Position numbers and translations under genes: made by a program
Part shown: piece by piece, positions 43,862 through 57,720 of the stretch
How positions within the stretch are numbered: the stretch's first letter is position 1
Layout of the letters: every line of letters begins with the position of its first letter
Assembly (NCBI RefSeq): GCF_000218565.1
Contig: NC_015684.1
Location: 3,162,001 to 3,226,000, forward strand
Source: Afipia carboxidovorans OM5
GTDB taxonomy: Bacteria > Pseudomonadota > Alphaproteobacteria > Rhizobiales > Xanthobacteraceae
Direction of reading: 5' to 3'
DNA length: 64,000 bases
Notes under the pieces: model-generated
Seen by the model: the letters and a program-made list of their open reading frames with translations, nothing else
What the model was told of the DNA's origin: nothing
Database searches by the model: none

Positions 43862-44677
43862 TCAATCCATCGGCTGCACCGGCGGCATCGGCCCGGTCGG
43901 CTTCAACTCGACGCTCGCCGTATCTGCTTCCGACTTCGCCTCAACTTTAGCAGGCTTCGTCACCGGAGGAGGTTGGCTTGCCGCCGGCGGCTGCGCGAGA
44001 CGGGCGGAACGCTCCGCATTCTCCTTGTTCTCGGGTGCCTTATTCTGAGCCTTCATCTGTGCGGCAGCAGGATTGGGCGCGGCAGGCTTGGCGATACGCT
44101 TTGGCGGCGCACTGCGATGTGACTGCGGCAGCGGCGCATGATCCGCCGTCCGCGGCGCAGGCGCCGTCCGGTAAGGCGCATCGCGCGGGTTGCGGGCGAA
44201 GGCGGCGGGCGGCGCGCCGCGCGGCCCGTAGACGCGATCGAGTTCTTCGCTCAGCCGTGAATCCATCCGCATCGCCGGAATGAAACGCACCGCCTCGCCG
44301 GTGCGCGCATCGACGATCAGCCGGCCGTCCTCACCGTTCTCGTCGAGCACCGCCACGGTGTAGACCGAGCCGCGCCGGAACACCGGGCCGAGCGGCGAAA
44401 ACCCCTGCTCGCGCAGCAGCGACGGAATTTCCTCGGGCGCGAGAAAAGCCTCCTCATCCTCCGGCAGCGCCTCGTCCGGCACCGCCGCATAAGGTCCGCG
44501 CCCGTCGTCATCGCTGCGGAGCACGTCGGCGATACGAATAATTTCGAACACACGCAGGGAAAACCCATTGGAAGCAGAGGCGGCCGGCAGCCGGATCACC
44601 TGAGCCACCGCCGGTGAAGCGGCGGAAAGCCCCGCCGCCACCATCGTTCCCGCGCAAACTGAAGCGAGTAACCTCAT
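43862..44677 (-). CDS. exported Pro/Ala-rich protein of unknown function
   Basis: A 271-residue protein with a clear signal peptide (LLASVCAGTMVAAGLSAASP, cleavage near AVAQ). Residues 30-140 form an ordered part containing GPVFRRGSVYTVAVLDENGE and RLIVDARTGEAVRFIP, which resembles PepSY-like or DUF-type periplasmic domains of Bradyrhizobium. The remainder is a low-complexity Pro/Ala/Lys tail that may span the periplasm or bind peptidoglycan. No enzyme motif is visible. Confidence 0.75.
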   Translation of the reverse strand: MRLLASVCAGTMVAAGLSAASPAVAQVIRLPAASASNGFSLRVFEIIRIADVLRSDDDGRGPYAAVPDEALPEDEEAFLAPEEIPSLLREQGFSPLGPVFRRGSVYTVAVLDENGEDGRLIVDARTGEAVRFIPAMRMDSRLSEELDRVYGPRGAPPAAFARNPRDAPYRTAPAPRTADHAPLPQSHRSAPPKRIAKPAAPNPAAAQMKAQNKAPENKENAERSARLAQPPAASQPPPVTKPAKVEAKSEADTASVELKPTGPMPPVQPMD

Positions 44678-45144
44678 TGTTCGTCGTCCCTCCCCGCTGT
44701 TCGCAGTGTGAGCGTCGAAGCCTGCCCTCTCATCTTGCCGGGGAATTCGGCGAGGCTTGGGCCGGAACGAGGTTCTTTACGGCCAAAGCCCGGGCCTCTC
44801 CGCCCGCCAAATGAGGCGATACATTGCGCGGTTGATGCTTGTGCCGGGGACTCCGATACCGCTTGTGTGATAGAAAAAAGTTTGGCAATGTCTGAGTAGG
44901 GCAGTAGTACTGTCCTATATTTGCCGGGGTTCCGGACGGAGGCTGCGGACAGGGGCACGACACCATTCCGCCGTCCTTCCATGGAAGACCGCTCGTTCTC
45001 GCCCCGACTGGCGCCGACGAGCCTGCATTTATCGAAAGTGAGCTCGTCTGCTGGCGGGCGGTTTCCCGGCCGAAGCCGGGCTTACCGCAACCGCTGTGGG
45101 TGCGGCTGGACGCAACAAGACCATCGGGTTCGAGGCATAAACAG
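44678..45144. other. gltB upstream region
   Basis: No gene is supported. It should contain the promoters of gltB and of the exported protein. I could not single out a convincing sigma-70 or sigma-54 site. Small frames here are out of step and lack ribosome sites. Confidence 0.5.
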
Positions 45145-49911
<4,767 letters not shown>

Positions 49912-49921
49912 CATTGCATGC

Positions 49922-50022
49922 GTCGTTCCGGACGGGCCGCGCAGCGGACCCGATCCGGAATTCAGCCGATACAGGATCGAGATTCCGGGTCTGCGCCGCT
50001 GGCGCATCCCGGAATGACCGAA
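49922..50022. repeat. palindromic repeat between gltB and gltD
   Basis: GATTCCGGGTCTGCGCC-GCTGGC-type hairpin ending CATCCCGGAATGAC, with TTCCGGAC...GATCCGGAA before it. It fills most of the 137-base spacer inside the operon. Confidence 0.6.
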
Positions 50023-50048
50023 TGAGACAACGGGGCATTTGGAAAGCC

Positions 50049-51506
50049 ATGGGAAAGATCACCGGATTTCTTGAGTTCGAACGGCACGACCGCGGCTACA
50101 AGCCGGTTGCCGAGCGCATCACCAATTACGACGAGTTCGTCATTCCGCTGTCGGAGAAGGAGCTGCGCGATCAGGCCGCGCGCTGCATGAATTGCGGCGT
50201 GCCCTATTGCCACGGCACCGGCTCGGTCGCGCCCGGCACGCCGGGCTGCCCGGTCAACAACCAGATCCCGGACTGGAACGACCTCGTCTACAAGGGCAAC
50301 TGGGAAGAGGCCTCGCGCAACCTGCACTCGACCAACAACTTCCCTGATTTCACCGGCCGCATCTGCCCCGCGCCGTGCGAGGCATCCTGCACGCTGAACA
50401 TCATCGAGAGCCCGGTCACCATCAAGAGCATCGAGCATGCGATCGTCGAGCGCGCGTGGGAGAGCGGCTGGCTCGCGCCGGAAATCGCCACGGAGAAAAC
50501 CGGCCGCAAGGTCGCCGTGGTCGGCTCCGGCCCCGCGGGTTTGGCCTGCGCGCAACAACTCGCGCGCGTCGGCCACGAGGTGCATGTGTTCGAGAAGCAC
50601 GCCAAGGCGGGCGGGCTTCTGCGCTATGGGATTCCCGACTTCAAGCTGGAGAAGCGCGTCATCGACCGCCGCCTCGAACAGCTCGAGGCCGAAGGTGTCG
50701 TGTTCCACTGCAACACGCCGGTGGGCGGCTCGTCGCCCGACGCGGTCGACCCGAGCGATCTCATCAAGGCCTATGACGCCGTGGCGCTGACCGGCGGTGC
50801 GGAAGCGCCGCGCGATCTGCCGGTGCCTGGCCGCGAACTCGACGGCATTCACTATGCGATGGATTTCCTGCCGCAGCAGAACCGCCGCGTGGGTCAGGAG
50901 CCGCTTGATGGTGCGCGCGACATCCTTGCCACCGGCAAGCATGTCATCGTGATTGGCGGCGGCGACACCGGCTCGGACTGCATCGGCACTTCGGTGCGGC
51001 AGGGTGCTGCGTCGGTGACGCAGCTCGAGATCATGCCGGAGCCGCCCGCGCATGAGAACAAGGCGCTGACCTGGCCCTTCTGGCCGCTGAAGCTGCGCAT
51101 CTCGTCGAGCCAGGCGGAAGGTGCGACGCGCGACTACGCGGTGATGACGCAAAAATTCTCCGGCGAAAACGGCAAGGTGGCGAAGCTGCACGGCGTGCAC
51201 GTCGATGCCAAATTCCAGCCGGTGCCCGGCACCGAGTTCGAGTTGCCCGCAGATCTCGTGTTGCTCGCGATGGGCTTTGTGCATCCGCTGCACGAGGGGC
51301 TTTTGAAGTCGCTCGGCGTCGATCTCGATCCGCGCGGCAATGTCCGCGCCGCCACCAGCGACTACAAGACGTCGGTCGCGAAGGTATTCTCCGCGGGCGA
51401 CATGCGGCGCGGCCAGTCGCTCGTCGTCTGGGCGATCCGCGAAGGCCGCCAGTGCGCCGCCGCGATCGACGAATTCCTCACCGGTGCGACCACCCTGCCG
51501 CGGTGA
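50049..51506 (+). CDS. gltD: glutamate synthase small subunit
   Basis: A 485-residue protein from the ATG at 50049; a longer frame would translate the repeat. The N-terminal 4Fe-4S cysteines are in CMNCGVPYCHG, GCPVNNQIPDWND and CPAPCEASC. The FAD site is VVGSGPAGLACAQQLA and the NADPH site IGGGDTGSDCIGT. It transfers electrons from NADPH to the FMN of GltB. Usual length; nothing broken. It follows gltB in the same operon despite the intervening repeat. Confidence 0.97.
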   Translation: MGKITGFLEFERHDRGYKPVAERITNYDEFVIPLSEKELRDQAARCMNCGVPYCHGTGSVAPGTPGCPVNNQIPDWNDLVYKGNWEEASRNLHSTNNFPDFTGRICPAPCEASCTLNIIESPVTIKSIEHAIVERAWESGWLAPEIATEKTGRKVAVVGSGPAGLACAQQLARVGHEVHVFEKHAKAGGLLRYGIPDFKLEKRVIDRRLEQLEAEGVVFHCNTPVGGSSPDAVDPSDLIKAYDAVALTGGAEAPRDLPVPGRELDGIHYAMDFLPQQNRRVGQEPLDGARDILATGKHVIVIGGGDTGSDCIGTSVRQGAASVTQLEIMPEPPAHENKALTWPFWPLKLRISSSQAEGATRDYAVMTQKFSGENGKVAKLHGVHVDAKFQPVPGTEFELPADLVLLAMGFVHPLHEGLLKSLGVDLDPRGNVRAATSDYKTSVAKVFSAGDMRRGQSLVVWAIREGRQCAAAIDEFLTGATTLPR

Positions 51507-51537
51507 GCGAACTCGCTTGAAACAGCCTTCTTGCTTA

Positions 51538-51697
51538 CCTCTCCCCGTCGGGGAGAGGTCGCGAGCCATTAGCGCGTTTACGCGCGCACTATGGCGAGCG
51601 GGTGAGGGGGCTCCTGTCATCTCTTGAGCACCGTACGCCCTCACCCGGAGGCGTTCGCTACGCTCCGCCTCCGACCTCTCCCCACGGGAGAGGTGAA
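51538..51697. repeat. long imperfect palindrome (dispersed repeat)
   Basis: CCTCTCCCCGTCGGGGAGAGG at the left (shown through its ends) and CCTCTCCCCACGGGAGAGG at the right, with GGGTGAGGGGGC and GCCCTCACCC in inverted order between them. It is a large hairpin-forming intergenic element of a kind common in alphaproteobacteria. Confidence 0.75.
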
Positions 51698-51727
51698 GAG
51701 AGAAGCAATCAAGTTTGCGCATGACGC

Positions 51728-51765
51728 AAAAAGCCCCGCCGTCCTGCCGACGGCGGGGCTTTTCT
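51728..51765 (-). terminator. terminator of the DUF1236 gene
   Basis: AAAAGCCCCGCCGTC and GACGGCGGGGCTTTT around CTGCC. Symmetric, so active on both strands; 21 bases beyond the DUF1236 stop. Confidence 0.88.
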
Positions 51766-51786
51766 TTGGCTTTCATCAATCGCGCA

Positions 51787-52176
51787 TCACTCGATGATGC
51801 GGATCACGCGACGGGTGCGCGGGTCGACGATGACGCGCTGATCGTTCACCACCGCATAGCGATAGGTCTTGTAGCGCGGCACCTCGTGCAGCACGACCGT
51901 ATCGGGCAGCGGCTCGCCGACCGCGATGCGCTCCTCGACCACGACCGAGGGCACATGCTCGTTTCGAACCGCGCCGATCACCGCATCCGGGATCGCGACT
52001 GCGGTGCCGACTGCGGCACCCACCGTGCCGCCGACCGCCGCACCGACCGGACCCAATACCTGGCCGCCCGCTTCCGCACCATCGCGGGCGCTGTCGCGAA
52101 CCACGTTCTGTGCCGAGGCCATCGCAGGCGTCAGCACCAGGGCCGCAACCACAACAGCATGAGCCATTTTCGTCAT
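51787..52176 (-). CDS. DUF1236 exported protein
   Basis: A 129-residue protein starting MTKMAHAVVVAALVL at 52176, with a signal peptide cleaved after ASA. A glycine-rich middle (GPVGAAVGGTVGAAVGTAVA) precedes the DUF1236 segment (LPDTVVLHEVPRYKTYRYAV and the closing VIVDPRTRRVIRIIE). These small periplasmic proteins are abundant in Bradyrhizobium and Rhodopseudomonas; no function is known. Longer frames upstream have no signal peptide and were rejected. Confidence 0.9.
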   Translation of the reverse strand: MTKMAHAVVVAALVLTPAMASAQNVVRDSARDGAEAGGQVLGPVGAAVGGTVGAAVGTAVAIPDAVIGAVRNEHVPSVVVEERIAVGEPLPDTVVLHEVPRYKTYRYAVVNDQRVIVDPRTRRVIRIIE

Positions 52177-52409
52177 GACAGTCTCCTTGTCTTCGTGTTC
52201 TTTCCAATGCGGCCCGACAACGGCAAGGGAGAGCGCACGTTCCGGTGCATCGCGCCTTACGCATGCGGCGACAATGTGAAGATCAGGACGCAACCAAGGC
52301 GTGACGGAAACGAGATTCCGCAGCAAGCGGTGCGCTCGCGCGGTGCATGCAAGTTCCGTCAGCGAGGCGATATTTTTATCCGCCCGCAAAACGCAGACGG
52401 CACGACTGC

Positions 52410-53996
52410 TCAGCGGAAGAGGAAGAAGAAGCCGGAGCTTGCAGACGACGGCGCGATCGGGGCACGTGGGCGCTGCGGTTGCGGGCGGTTCGAATCGAAC
52501 GGCCCACCGGTCGCCGTGGCCTGCGGCGCGCGCTTCTTCGGCTTCGGCGCAGTCGGCTTGTCGCTGCCGAGGTCGGCAAGGTTGCCGCCGGGCGGTGTTG
52601 GCGGCGCTTCGAGCATACCAATCTCGCGGCGCGGCCAACTGAAGTCATCCGCACGGCCAGCAGGCGGGCTCAGCGCCTCGCCCTTCACCAGCGTACGTGC
52701 GGCCAGCGCATCGACTGCGGCCGGACGCGAACCAGCGCCGCCGAGCAATTCGTCAGAATTCACCGAGGACGCAACGAGCGGCACCACCGGCCCCACCAGC
52801 GGACGTGGACCGACCGTGCCGGGCTTCACCGATACGCTGTTGTCAGGTGCTTCGTCCGGCAGTGCGAGAGGTGCGGAGCGCGAGGCGAGCACGCGGCGAA
52901 TCTCACGCTCGGTGTAGTGCGCGAGCTTGCGCGCGCCGGCTTTCGTAAAGAATACGCCATCATAGGAACGCAGCCGGCGAATCTGACCCTCGAAATCCGG
53001 ACCCTGCTGGATGTAGCGCCCGGCATCGTCGACGAAGCCATCCCAGACATCGACATAGGTGACGCCCGCCTTGCCCGCAGCATCACGATAAAGCGAATCC
53101 AGGAACAGCATGTCGGAGGTCGATTTCGTGCCGCGCACGGCCGGCAGACCGACCCACAGCACCGGCACGCCCTTCGCCTTCAGGATGCCGATCAGCTCCG
53201 CGATCTTGCGGTTGTAGAGTTCGACCCAGCGCGGATCGCGAAAATTGGCGATGCCGTTCGCGGCCGGTGCGGTGCGCTCGGCCGGCGCGGCATCTTCCTC
53301 GTCTTCGGACGCGGCAGGCTCCGGCGCGGCTTCGGCGGCCTTCTCGTCGGCAGGCGCCTCGGCATTCTTCGCGTCCGCCTCCTTGGCGTCCGGTTTGCCT
53401 TTAGCGCCCTTCTTGGTCTTCTTGTCCTTGTCCTGCTTCTCGACCTTCTCGTGGATCGGCACGCGGTCGTGCAGGCCGAGCATCACCACGATCACGTCCG
53501 GCTGTTCGGTCGCGAGAATGTCTTTCGCGGCAGCGGCCCAGTCCGAGGGCTCGCCCTTCGGCTGATAGCGGATCAGGCCGGAGACGGTTTTCGCCTTGCG
53601 GACGATGCCGATTTCCGGCGTCTCGGACAGCGCATCCTCGAGGCCGTAAGCGAGCCAGTCGCCCATCGCGTCGCCGATAACGAGGACATTGTGGTCGGCT
53701 GCGACCTCACGCTTTTCCGGCGCGGGCGGGCGGGAGTAATCAACACGCGGCTGCGCGGGTTGCTGCGGCGGCGCGCGCTCGCCGAAAAAACCATCACGGA
53801 AGGACGGGAAGAATCCGCCGCCTCCGCCGCCACCCTGCGGCACGCCGCGCGGCGGCACCGGGCGGCGCTGGCCGAAGCCGAAATCGAACAGTTGCGCGGA
53901 AGCCGGCGCGGCCATGCCGAACGCCAGCGCGCCCGCCACCGCGAACGCCGCGAGCAGCGCGCCTTCACGCCGGATTTTCTGCCACCATCGCCGCAT
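52410..53996 (-). CDS. DUF459 SGNH-type protein
   Basis: A 528-residue protein with an N-terminal signal or anchor (LLAAFAVAGALAFGMAAPAS) and a long disordered Lys/Ala/Glu insertion near 190-245. The DUF459 domain lies around 95-370: NVLVIGDAMGDWLAYGLED, IVVMLGLHDRVPI and TKAGARKLAHY. In ordinary SGNH hydrolases the first block is GDS with the nucleophile Ser, here GDAM, so hydrolysis by the standard mechanism is doubtful. DUF459 proteins have been linked to cell envelope sugar modification, but evidence is thin. Confidence 0.85.
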   Translation of the reverse strand: MRRWWQKIRREGALLAAFAVAGALAFGMAAPASAQLFDFGFGQRRPVPPRGVPQGGGGGGGFFPSFRDGFFGERAPPQQPAQPRVDYSRPPAPEKREVAADHNVLVIGDAMGDWLAYGLEDALSETPEIGIVRKAKTVSGLIRYQPKGEPSDWAAAAKDILATEQPDVIVVMLGLHDRVPIHEKVEKQDKDKKTKKGAKGKPDAKEADAKNAEAPADEKAAEAAPEPAASEDEEDAAPAERTAPAANGIANFRDPRWVELYNRKIAELIGILKAKGVPVLWVGLPAVRGTKSTSDMLFLDSLYRDAAGKAGVTYVDVWDGFVDDAGRYIQQGPDFEGQIRRLRSYDGVFFTKAGARKLAHYTEREIRRVLASRSAPLALPDEAPDNSVSVKPGTVGPRPLVGPVVPLVASSVNSDELLGGAGSRPAAVDALAARTLVKGEALSPPAGRADDFSWPRREIGMLEAPPTPPGGNLADLGSDKPTAPKPKKRAPQATATGGPFDSNRPQPQRPRAPIAPSSASSGFFFLFR

Positions 53997-54067
53997 CAGG
54001 TCTTCAACCGGTTCCGATCGGGAGACCCTTATACAAGCTCAATACGGCCCGAAAAGGGGCGGCGGCA

Positions 54068-54136
54068 GTCATTCCCGCGAAAGCGGGAATTGAGCTCTGT
54101 CGGGAAGCCCGGGCCCCCGCATGCGCGGGGACGACA
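54068..54136. repeat. palindromic intergenic repeat
   Basis: ATTCCCGCGAAAGCGGGAAT and CCCCGCATGCGCGGGG, two hairpins of the dispersed repeat family, between two minus-strand genes. Confidence 0.65.
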
Positions 54137-54151
54137 TCGGGGAGTTACGCC

Positions 54152-55510
54152 TCAGCGCGACCGTAGGCGATCGAGCGCCGCGGAGGAGGCAAAGCCGTCC
54201 GCCGGAGTGCCGACCGAGGCCTGGAACGAGCGCAGCGCCTGACGTGTCTCACTGCCCAGCCGGCCATCGGCCTCGCCCTGATAGAAGCCACGGCGTGCGA
54301 GCAACTGCTGCAGTTCGAGCCGCTCGGTGCGGGTCAGCACCCGCTCGGAACGCGGCCAAGCCTGCACGAACGGCCCGCCGCCACGCAGCCGGTCGGCAAA
54401 ATGGCCGATGGCGAGCGCGTAGGATTCCGCCGGGTTGTAGCGCAGGATGGCGCGGAAGTTCTGCAGCATCAGGAAGCCCGGCCCGTCCGCACCGGCAGGC
54501 ATCAGCAGGAAGGCATGATCGCCCGGACGCGGAAATGCCTGACCGTTCGCACGGCTGACGCCAAGCCGCGCCCATTGCGCCAGCGTCATCGCCTTCGAGC
54601 GATCGGCCAGCAGATAATCGAAGCCGCGCGGCACGCTGACCTCGTAGCCCCAGCCCTGCCCGGCCTGCCAGCCATCGGTCTTGAGCTTGTTCGCCGTCGA
54701 GGCGATCAGATCGGGCACACTGCCCACCGCATCGCGCCGCCCATCGCCGTCGAAATCGACCGCGAAGCGCTTGTAGACCGTCGGCATGAATTGCGTCGGC
54801 CCGAACGCACCGGCCCATGAGCCGACCATTTCGTCCGGCGTGAGATCGCCGCGATTCAAGATTTCTACCGCCGCAAGAAACTCGCCGCGGAAATATTTCT
54901 GGCGGCGGCCGATGCAGGCGAGCGTCGCGGTCGAATTCAGCACGCTGCGGTCGCCGCCCCGCGTCGAGTAGTTCGACTCGATGCCCCAGATGGATGCGAT
55001 GATGTAGCGGTCGACGCCATAAGCGCGCTCCACCGCATCGAACTGCGGCTTGTATTTGGCGAGAACCTCGCGGCCCTTGGCAAGGCGCGTGTCGTTCACC
55101 AGCACATCGAGATAATCCCACACCGACTTGGTGAATTCGGGCTGCGAATCCATGAAGTCCATAATCTTGAGATCAGGCTCGAGATTCGCGGTGAGGCGGT
55201 CGAAATTCGCGCGGCTGACACCGCGGCGCGCGGCTTCCGGCGCCATTGATGCGACACACGACCTGAAATTCGCGGCCGAACGGCGGATAGCATCGGCCGT
55301 CATCTCCGGCGAACCGGAGGCGCCGTCTTCCCCGCTCCATTCCTTGGTCGAGGCGCGGGCGCGGCGCACCGGTGCGGGCTGCTGTGGCAGCGCGCCGGTG
55401 AGTTCCGTGCGCGGCGACAATGCCTGTTCGGTGACGCAAGCCGGCAGCGGCAGCACCAGCGCTCCCAACGCAACCGCAAACCCCGCCTTCTTTACGCAGA
55501 CCCACGCCAT
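54152..55510 (-). CDS. MltB-type lytic murein transglycosylase
   Basis: A 452-residue lipoprotein from the ATG at 55510, with lipobox LPAC (Cys near residue 25). A longer frame to 55687 has no signal. The SLT_2 domain holds the catalytic Glu in IWGIESNYST, followed by FLAAVEILNRGDLTPDEMVG and SWAGAFGPTQFMPT, which are signatures of MltB. A peptidoglycan-binding domain closes the protein (LQQLLARRGFYQGEADGRLG). It cuts glycan strands to 1,6-anhydro ends in the periplasm. Confidence 0.95.
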   Translation of the reverse strand: MAWVCVKKAGFAVALGALVLPLPACVTEQALSPRTELTGALPQQPAPVRRARASTKEWSGEDGASGSPEMTADAIRRSAANFRSCVASMAPEAARRGVSRANFDRLTANLEPDLKIMDFMDSQPEFTKSVWDYLDVLVNDTRLAKGREVLAKYKPQFDAVERAYGVDRYIIASIWGIESNYSTRGGDRSVLNSTATLACIGRRQKYFRGEFLAAVEILNRGDLTPDEMVGSWAGAFGPTQFMPTVYKRFAVDFDGDGRRDAVGSVPDLIASTANKLKTDGWQAGQGWGYEVSVPRGFDYLLADRSKAMTLAQWARLGVSRANGQAFPRPGDHAFLLMPAGADGPGFLMLQNFRAILRYNPAESYALAIGHFADRLRGGGPFVQAWPRSERVLTRTERLELQQLLARRGFYQGEADGRLGSETRQALRSFQASVGTPADGFASSAALDRLRSR

Positions 55511-55783
55511 ACCAATCCCTTCCGTCCCGCGGCTATCAGGCCCGGATACGGTTTCGACTCCCTTAACATAGGGCGGTTTTCCCATGGACGAGGCGCCGTC
55601 CGCGACAATCGCGACGCAATCACGCGTGCGGATTTTGCCACCGCGCGGGCACCGCCGCCCATTTGCTGCCTTTGTTGTCGGGTGCAAACAGGATAGTGAA
55701 ATTGGCGGACTCCTCCGCCCCGGTGCGCGCGTCGCGTGCCGGCCGCCCTACGCCTCGCCCTCCGGGAGCTTGTCCTCCAGGAC

Positions 55784-55835
55784 AAGTCCTTGCCCTCCAA
55801 GACCTCGCCATCCAAGACCTCGCCATCCAAGAGAA
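55784..55835 (+). repeat. short tandem repeat in the galU leader
   Basis: A 15-base unit like GACCTCGCCATCCAA occurs two to four times, partly diverged, ending nine bases before the galU ATG. If translated from upstream it would give a KTSPS-type repeat. Confidence 0.6.
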
Positions 55836-55843
55836 GCCGCCTC

Positions 55844-56716
55844 ATGAAAATCCGCAAAGCCGTATTTCCCGTCGCCGGCCTCGGCACCCGTTTCCTTCCC
55901 GCCACCAAGGCGATGCCGAAGGAGATGCTGACCGTGGTGGACCGCCCGCTGATTCAGCATGTGGTGGACGAAGCGCTGGAGGCCGGCATCGAGCACCTCG
56001 TGTTCGTCACCGGGCGCAACAAGGGCGTGATCGAGGATCACTTCGACCGCCCCTACGAGCTCGAGGACACGCTGAAGGAGCGCAACAAGCTCAAGGAAAT
56101 GGACATCCTCGAGCGCGACCAGCCGGAAGCCGGCGCGACCTCGTTCACGCGCCAGCAGGCGCCGCTCGGCCTCGGCCATGCGGTGTGGTGCGCGCGCGAC
56201 ATCATCGGCAACGAGCCGTTCGCCGTGCTGCTGCCCGACGTGCTGGTGAAGCACAAGCCGAGCGGCCTGAAGCAGATGATCGATGCGGCCGCCGCCGCGG
56301 GCGCCTCCAGCGCCAACATCATCGCGGTGGAAGAAGTGCCGATGGAGCACGTCCACATGTACGGCGTCGTCGGCGTCGGCCCGTCGAAGGGCGACCTGTT
56401 CGAACTGAACGGCATGGTCGAGAAGCCGAAGAAGGAAGTCGCGCCCTCGAACCTCTCGATCACCGGGCGCTACATCCTGCAGCCGGAGATCTTCAATATC
56501 CTCGAGACGCAGGAGCGCGGCGCGGGCGGCGAAATCCAGCTTACCGACGCGATGCTCGCGCTTGCGGGAAAGCAGCCGTTCTACGGATTCAAGTTCAAGG
56601 GCAAGAGCTACGACTGCGGATCGAAGTCAGGATTTTTGGCCGCCAACATCGCCTACGCCATGGACCGCGAAGACCTGCGCGGCGATTTGCTCAGCGAGAT
56701 GAAGAAGTATGTGTGA
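55844..56716 (+). CDS. galU: UTP-glucose-1-phosphate uridylyltransferase
   Basis: A 290-residue enzyme from the ATG at 55844; a longer in-frame start would translate the tandem repeat. The nucleotidyltransferase signature VAGLGTRFLPATKAMPKEML, the metal-binding LLPDVLV (relatives have DD or D.) and GAGGEIQLTDAM are all present. It makes UDP-glucose for exopolysaccharide, osmoregulated glucans and LPS. Full length, single gene. The AT-rich insert begins directly after it. Confidence 0.96.
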   Translation: MKIRKAVFPVAGLGTRFLPATKAMPKEMLTVVDRPLIQHVVDEALEAGIEHLVFVTGRNKGVIEDHFDRPYELEDTLKERNKLKEMDILERDQPEAGATSFTRQQAPLGLGHAVWCARDIIGNEPFAVLLPDVLVKHKPSGLKQMIDAAAAAGASSANIIAVEEVPMEHVHMYGVVGVGPSKGDLFELNGMVEKPKKEVAPSNLSITGRYILQPEIFNILETQERGAGGEIQLTDAMLALAGKQPFYGFKFKGKSYDCGSKSGFLAANIAYAMDREDLRGDLLSEMKKYV

Positions 56717-56719
56717 GGA

Positions 56720-57370
56720 CTAACCGCCGCTTTCCTCTTCGATGTCCGGAGCAAACATATCCGGATTCATGAGAAGCACTCCGTCTGCTCCCAGATCATA
56801 CAAAATGAAAAGACCAGCTCGAGCGAATATCTTCCAAATACGAACACTCGCTCTATTGAAAATAATTTCGAAATAGCGCGCACGCCTAATATAAAACTCG
56901 CATTCTCTCGGATCTAAATTACCTGGCCAATTGCCTTCGCGAAAAAACCTATGAATAAAAAAATCTCTCTTCGACTTGAGCCAGCCGAGATAATTTAAGT
57001 CGTCCTGCAAAATTGGATGCTTGGAAAGAATTTTGATTAAGTTTCCAAGCGTTGACTCAAGTAACTTGGAGTGCTTTTCAAGCATTTCCTCCCACTTTTC
57101 GGCATCTTCTTTCAAAACGGACGTTACTTTAATGCGATCGCATGTAGCCATCGCTCCAATTATCGCGTCTTCCATTTTGTTTAAAATAACAAATGCCGAG
57201 CCCATCTGAGAACAGAACGCTACACGGGCCAAATCAGCTTCTTTTTGCGCCAAAACAAAGCTCTTAAAGTCCGGCCTCTTTGTATTTTTTGCAAACAATT
57301 TCCCCTCGCACAAAGCAGCAAGCTTGACAAAATTTGCATCAATGTTGGACGCTGAACACATTGCATTCAT
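56720..57370 (-). CDS. unknown protein with HEPN-like Rx4H motif
   Basis: A 216-residue, helical protein from the ATG at 57370; an upstream start would overlap the divergent gene. Near residue 150 it has LGWLKSKRDFFIHRFFREGN, where R and H are separated by four residues, as in HEPN RNases and HEPN-type toxins. No MNT partner is nearby, so the identification is weak. The base composition is distinctly AT-richer than galU and the SGNH gene, which suggests recent transfer. Confidence 0.55.
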   Translation of the reverse strand: MNAMCSASNIDANFVKLAALCEGKLFAKNTKRPDFKSFVLAQKEADLARVAFCSQMGSAFVILNKMEDAIIGAMATCDRIKVTSVLKEDAEKWEEMLEKHSKLLESTLGNLIKILSKHPILQDDLNYLGWLKSKRDFFIHRFFREGNWPGNLDPRECEFYIRRARYFEIIFNRASVRIWKIFARAGLFILYDLGADGVLLMNPDMFAPDIEEESGG

Positions 57371-57390
57371 AACTTTTCGAGGAACTGAGT

Positions 57391-57720
57391 ATGGCACGAG
57401 CTGAGGCAAGTGGTATTCGTTTAAACAACCAAGATGCCGCGATCGCGAAAGGAATGATTGCGAGAGGTGACCGCCAGCACGACATTGCAGCTTGGTTCGG
57501 CGTAAATGGAGGGCGAATAGGAGAAATTTCGAGCGGCGCTAAATTTTCGCATGTATCTGCTGCATCGGAGGACCAGCTTCCTCCGCCCGGCCCCTATCTT
57601 TCCGGTCGATCAGCACATAAGGCGGTCGCAGCACTCGAACAAGCTAAAGCAGCTTTAGAAGACGCATTGGCAAATATTGAGGAAGGTCTTTCAAGCGCCC
57701 ATGAATACGATCAAGAATAA
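57391..57720 (+). CDS. small HTH protein of accessory-island type
   Basis: A 109-residue protein with GAGGAAC before the ATG. A helix-turn-helix reads AIAKGMIARGDRQHDIAAWF, then GVNGGRIGEISSGAKF, followed by a Pro-rich linker (LPPPGPYLSGRS) and a coiled C-terminus. Similar proteins are widespread in islands of alphaproteobacteria. It is divergent from the Rx4H gene with 20 bases between and may be its regulator. Confidence 0.7.
   Translation: MARAEASGIRLNNQDAAIAKGMIARGDRQHDIAAWFGVNGGRIGEISSGAKFSHVSAASEDQLPPPGPYLSGRSAHKAVAALEQAKAALEDALANIEEGLSSAHEYDQE

Noticed and set aside
52347..54242. 631-codon plus-strand frame over the DUF459 gene
   Set aside because: Arg-rich shadow; the minus-strand DUF459 protein has a signal peptide and domain motifs.
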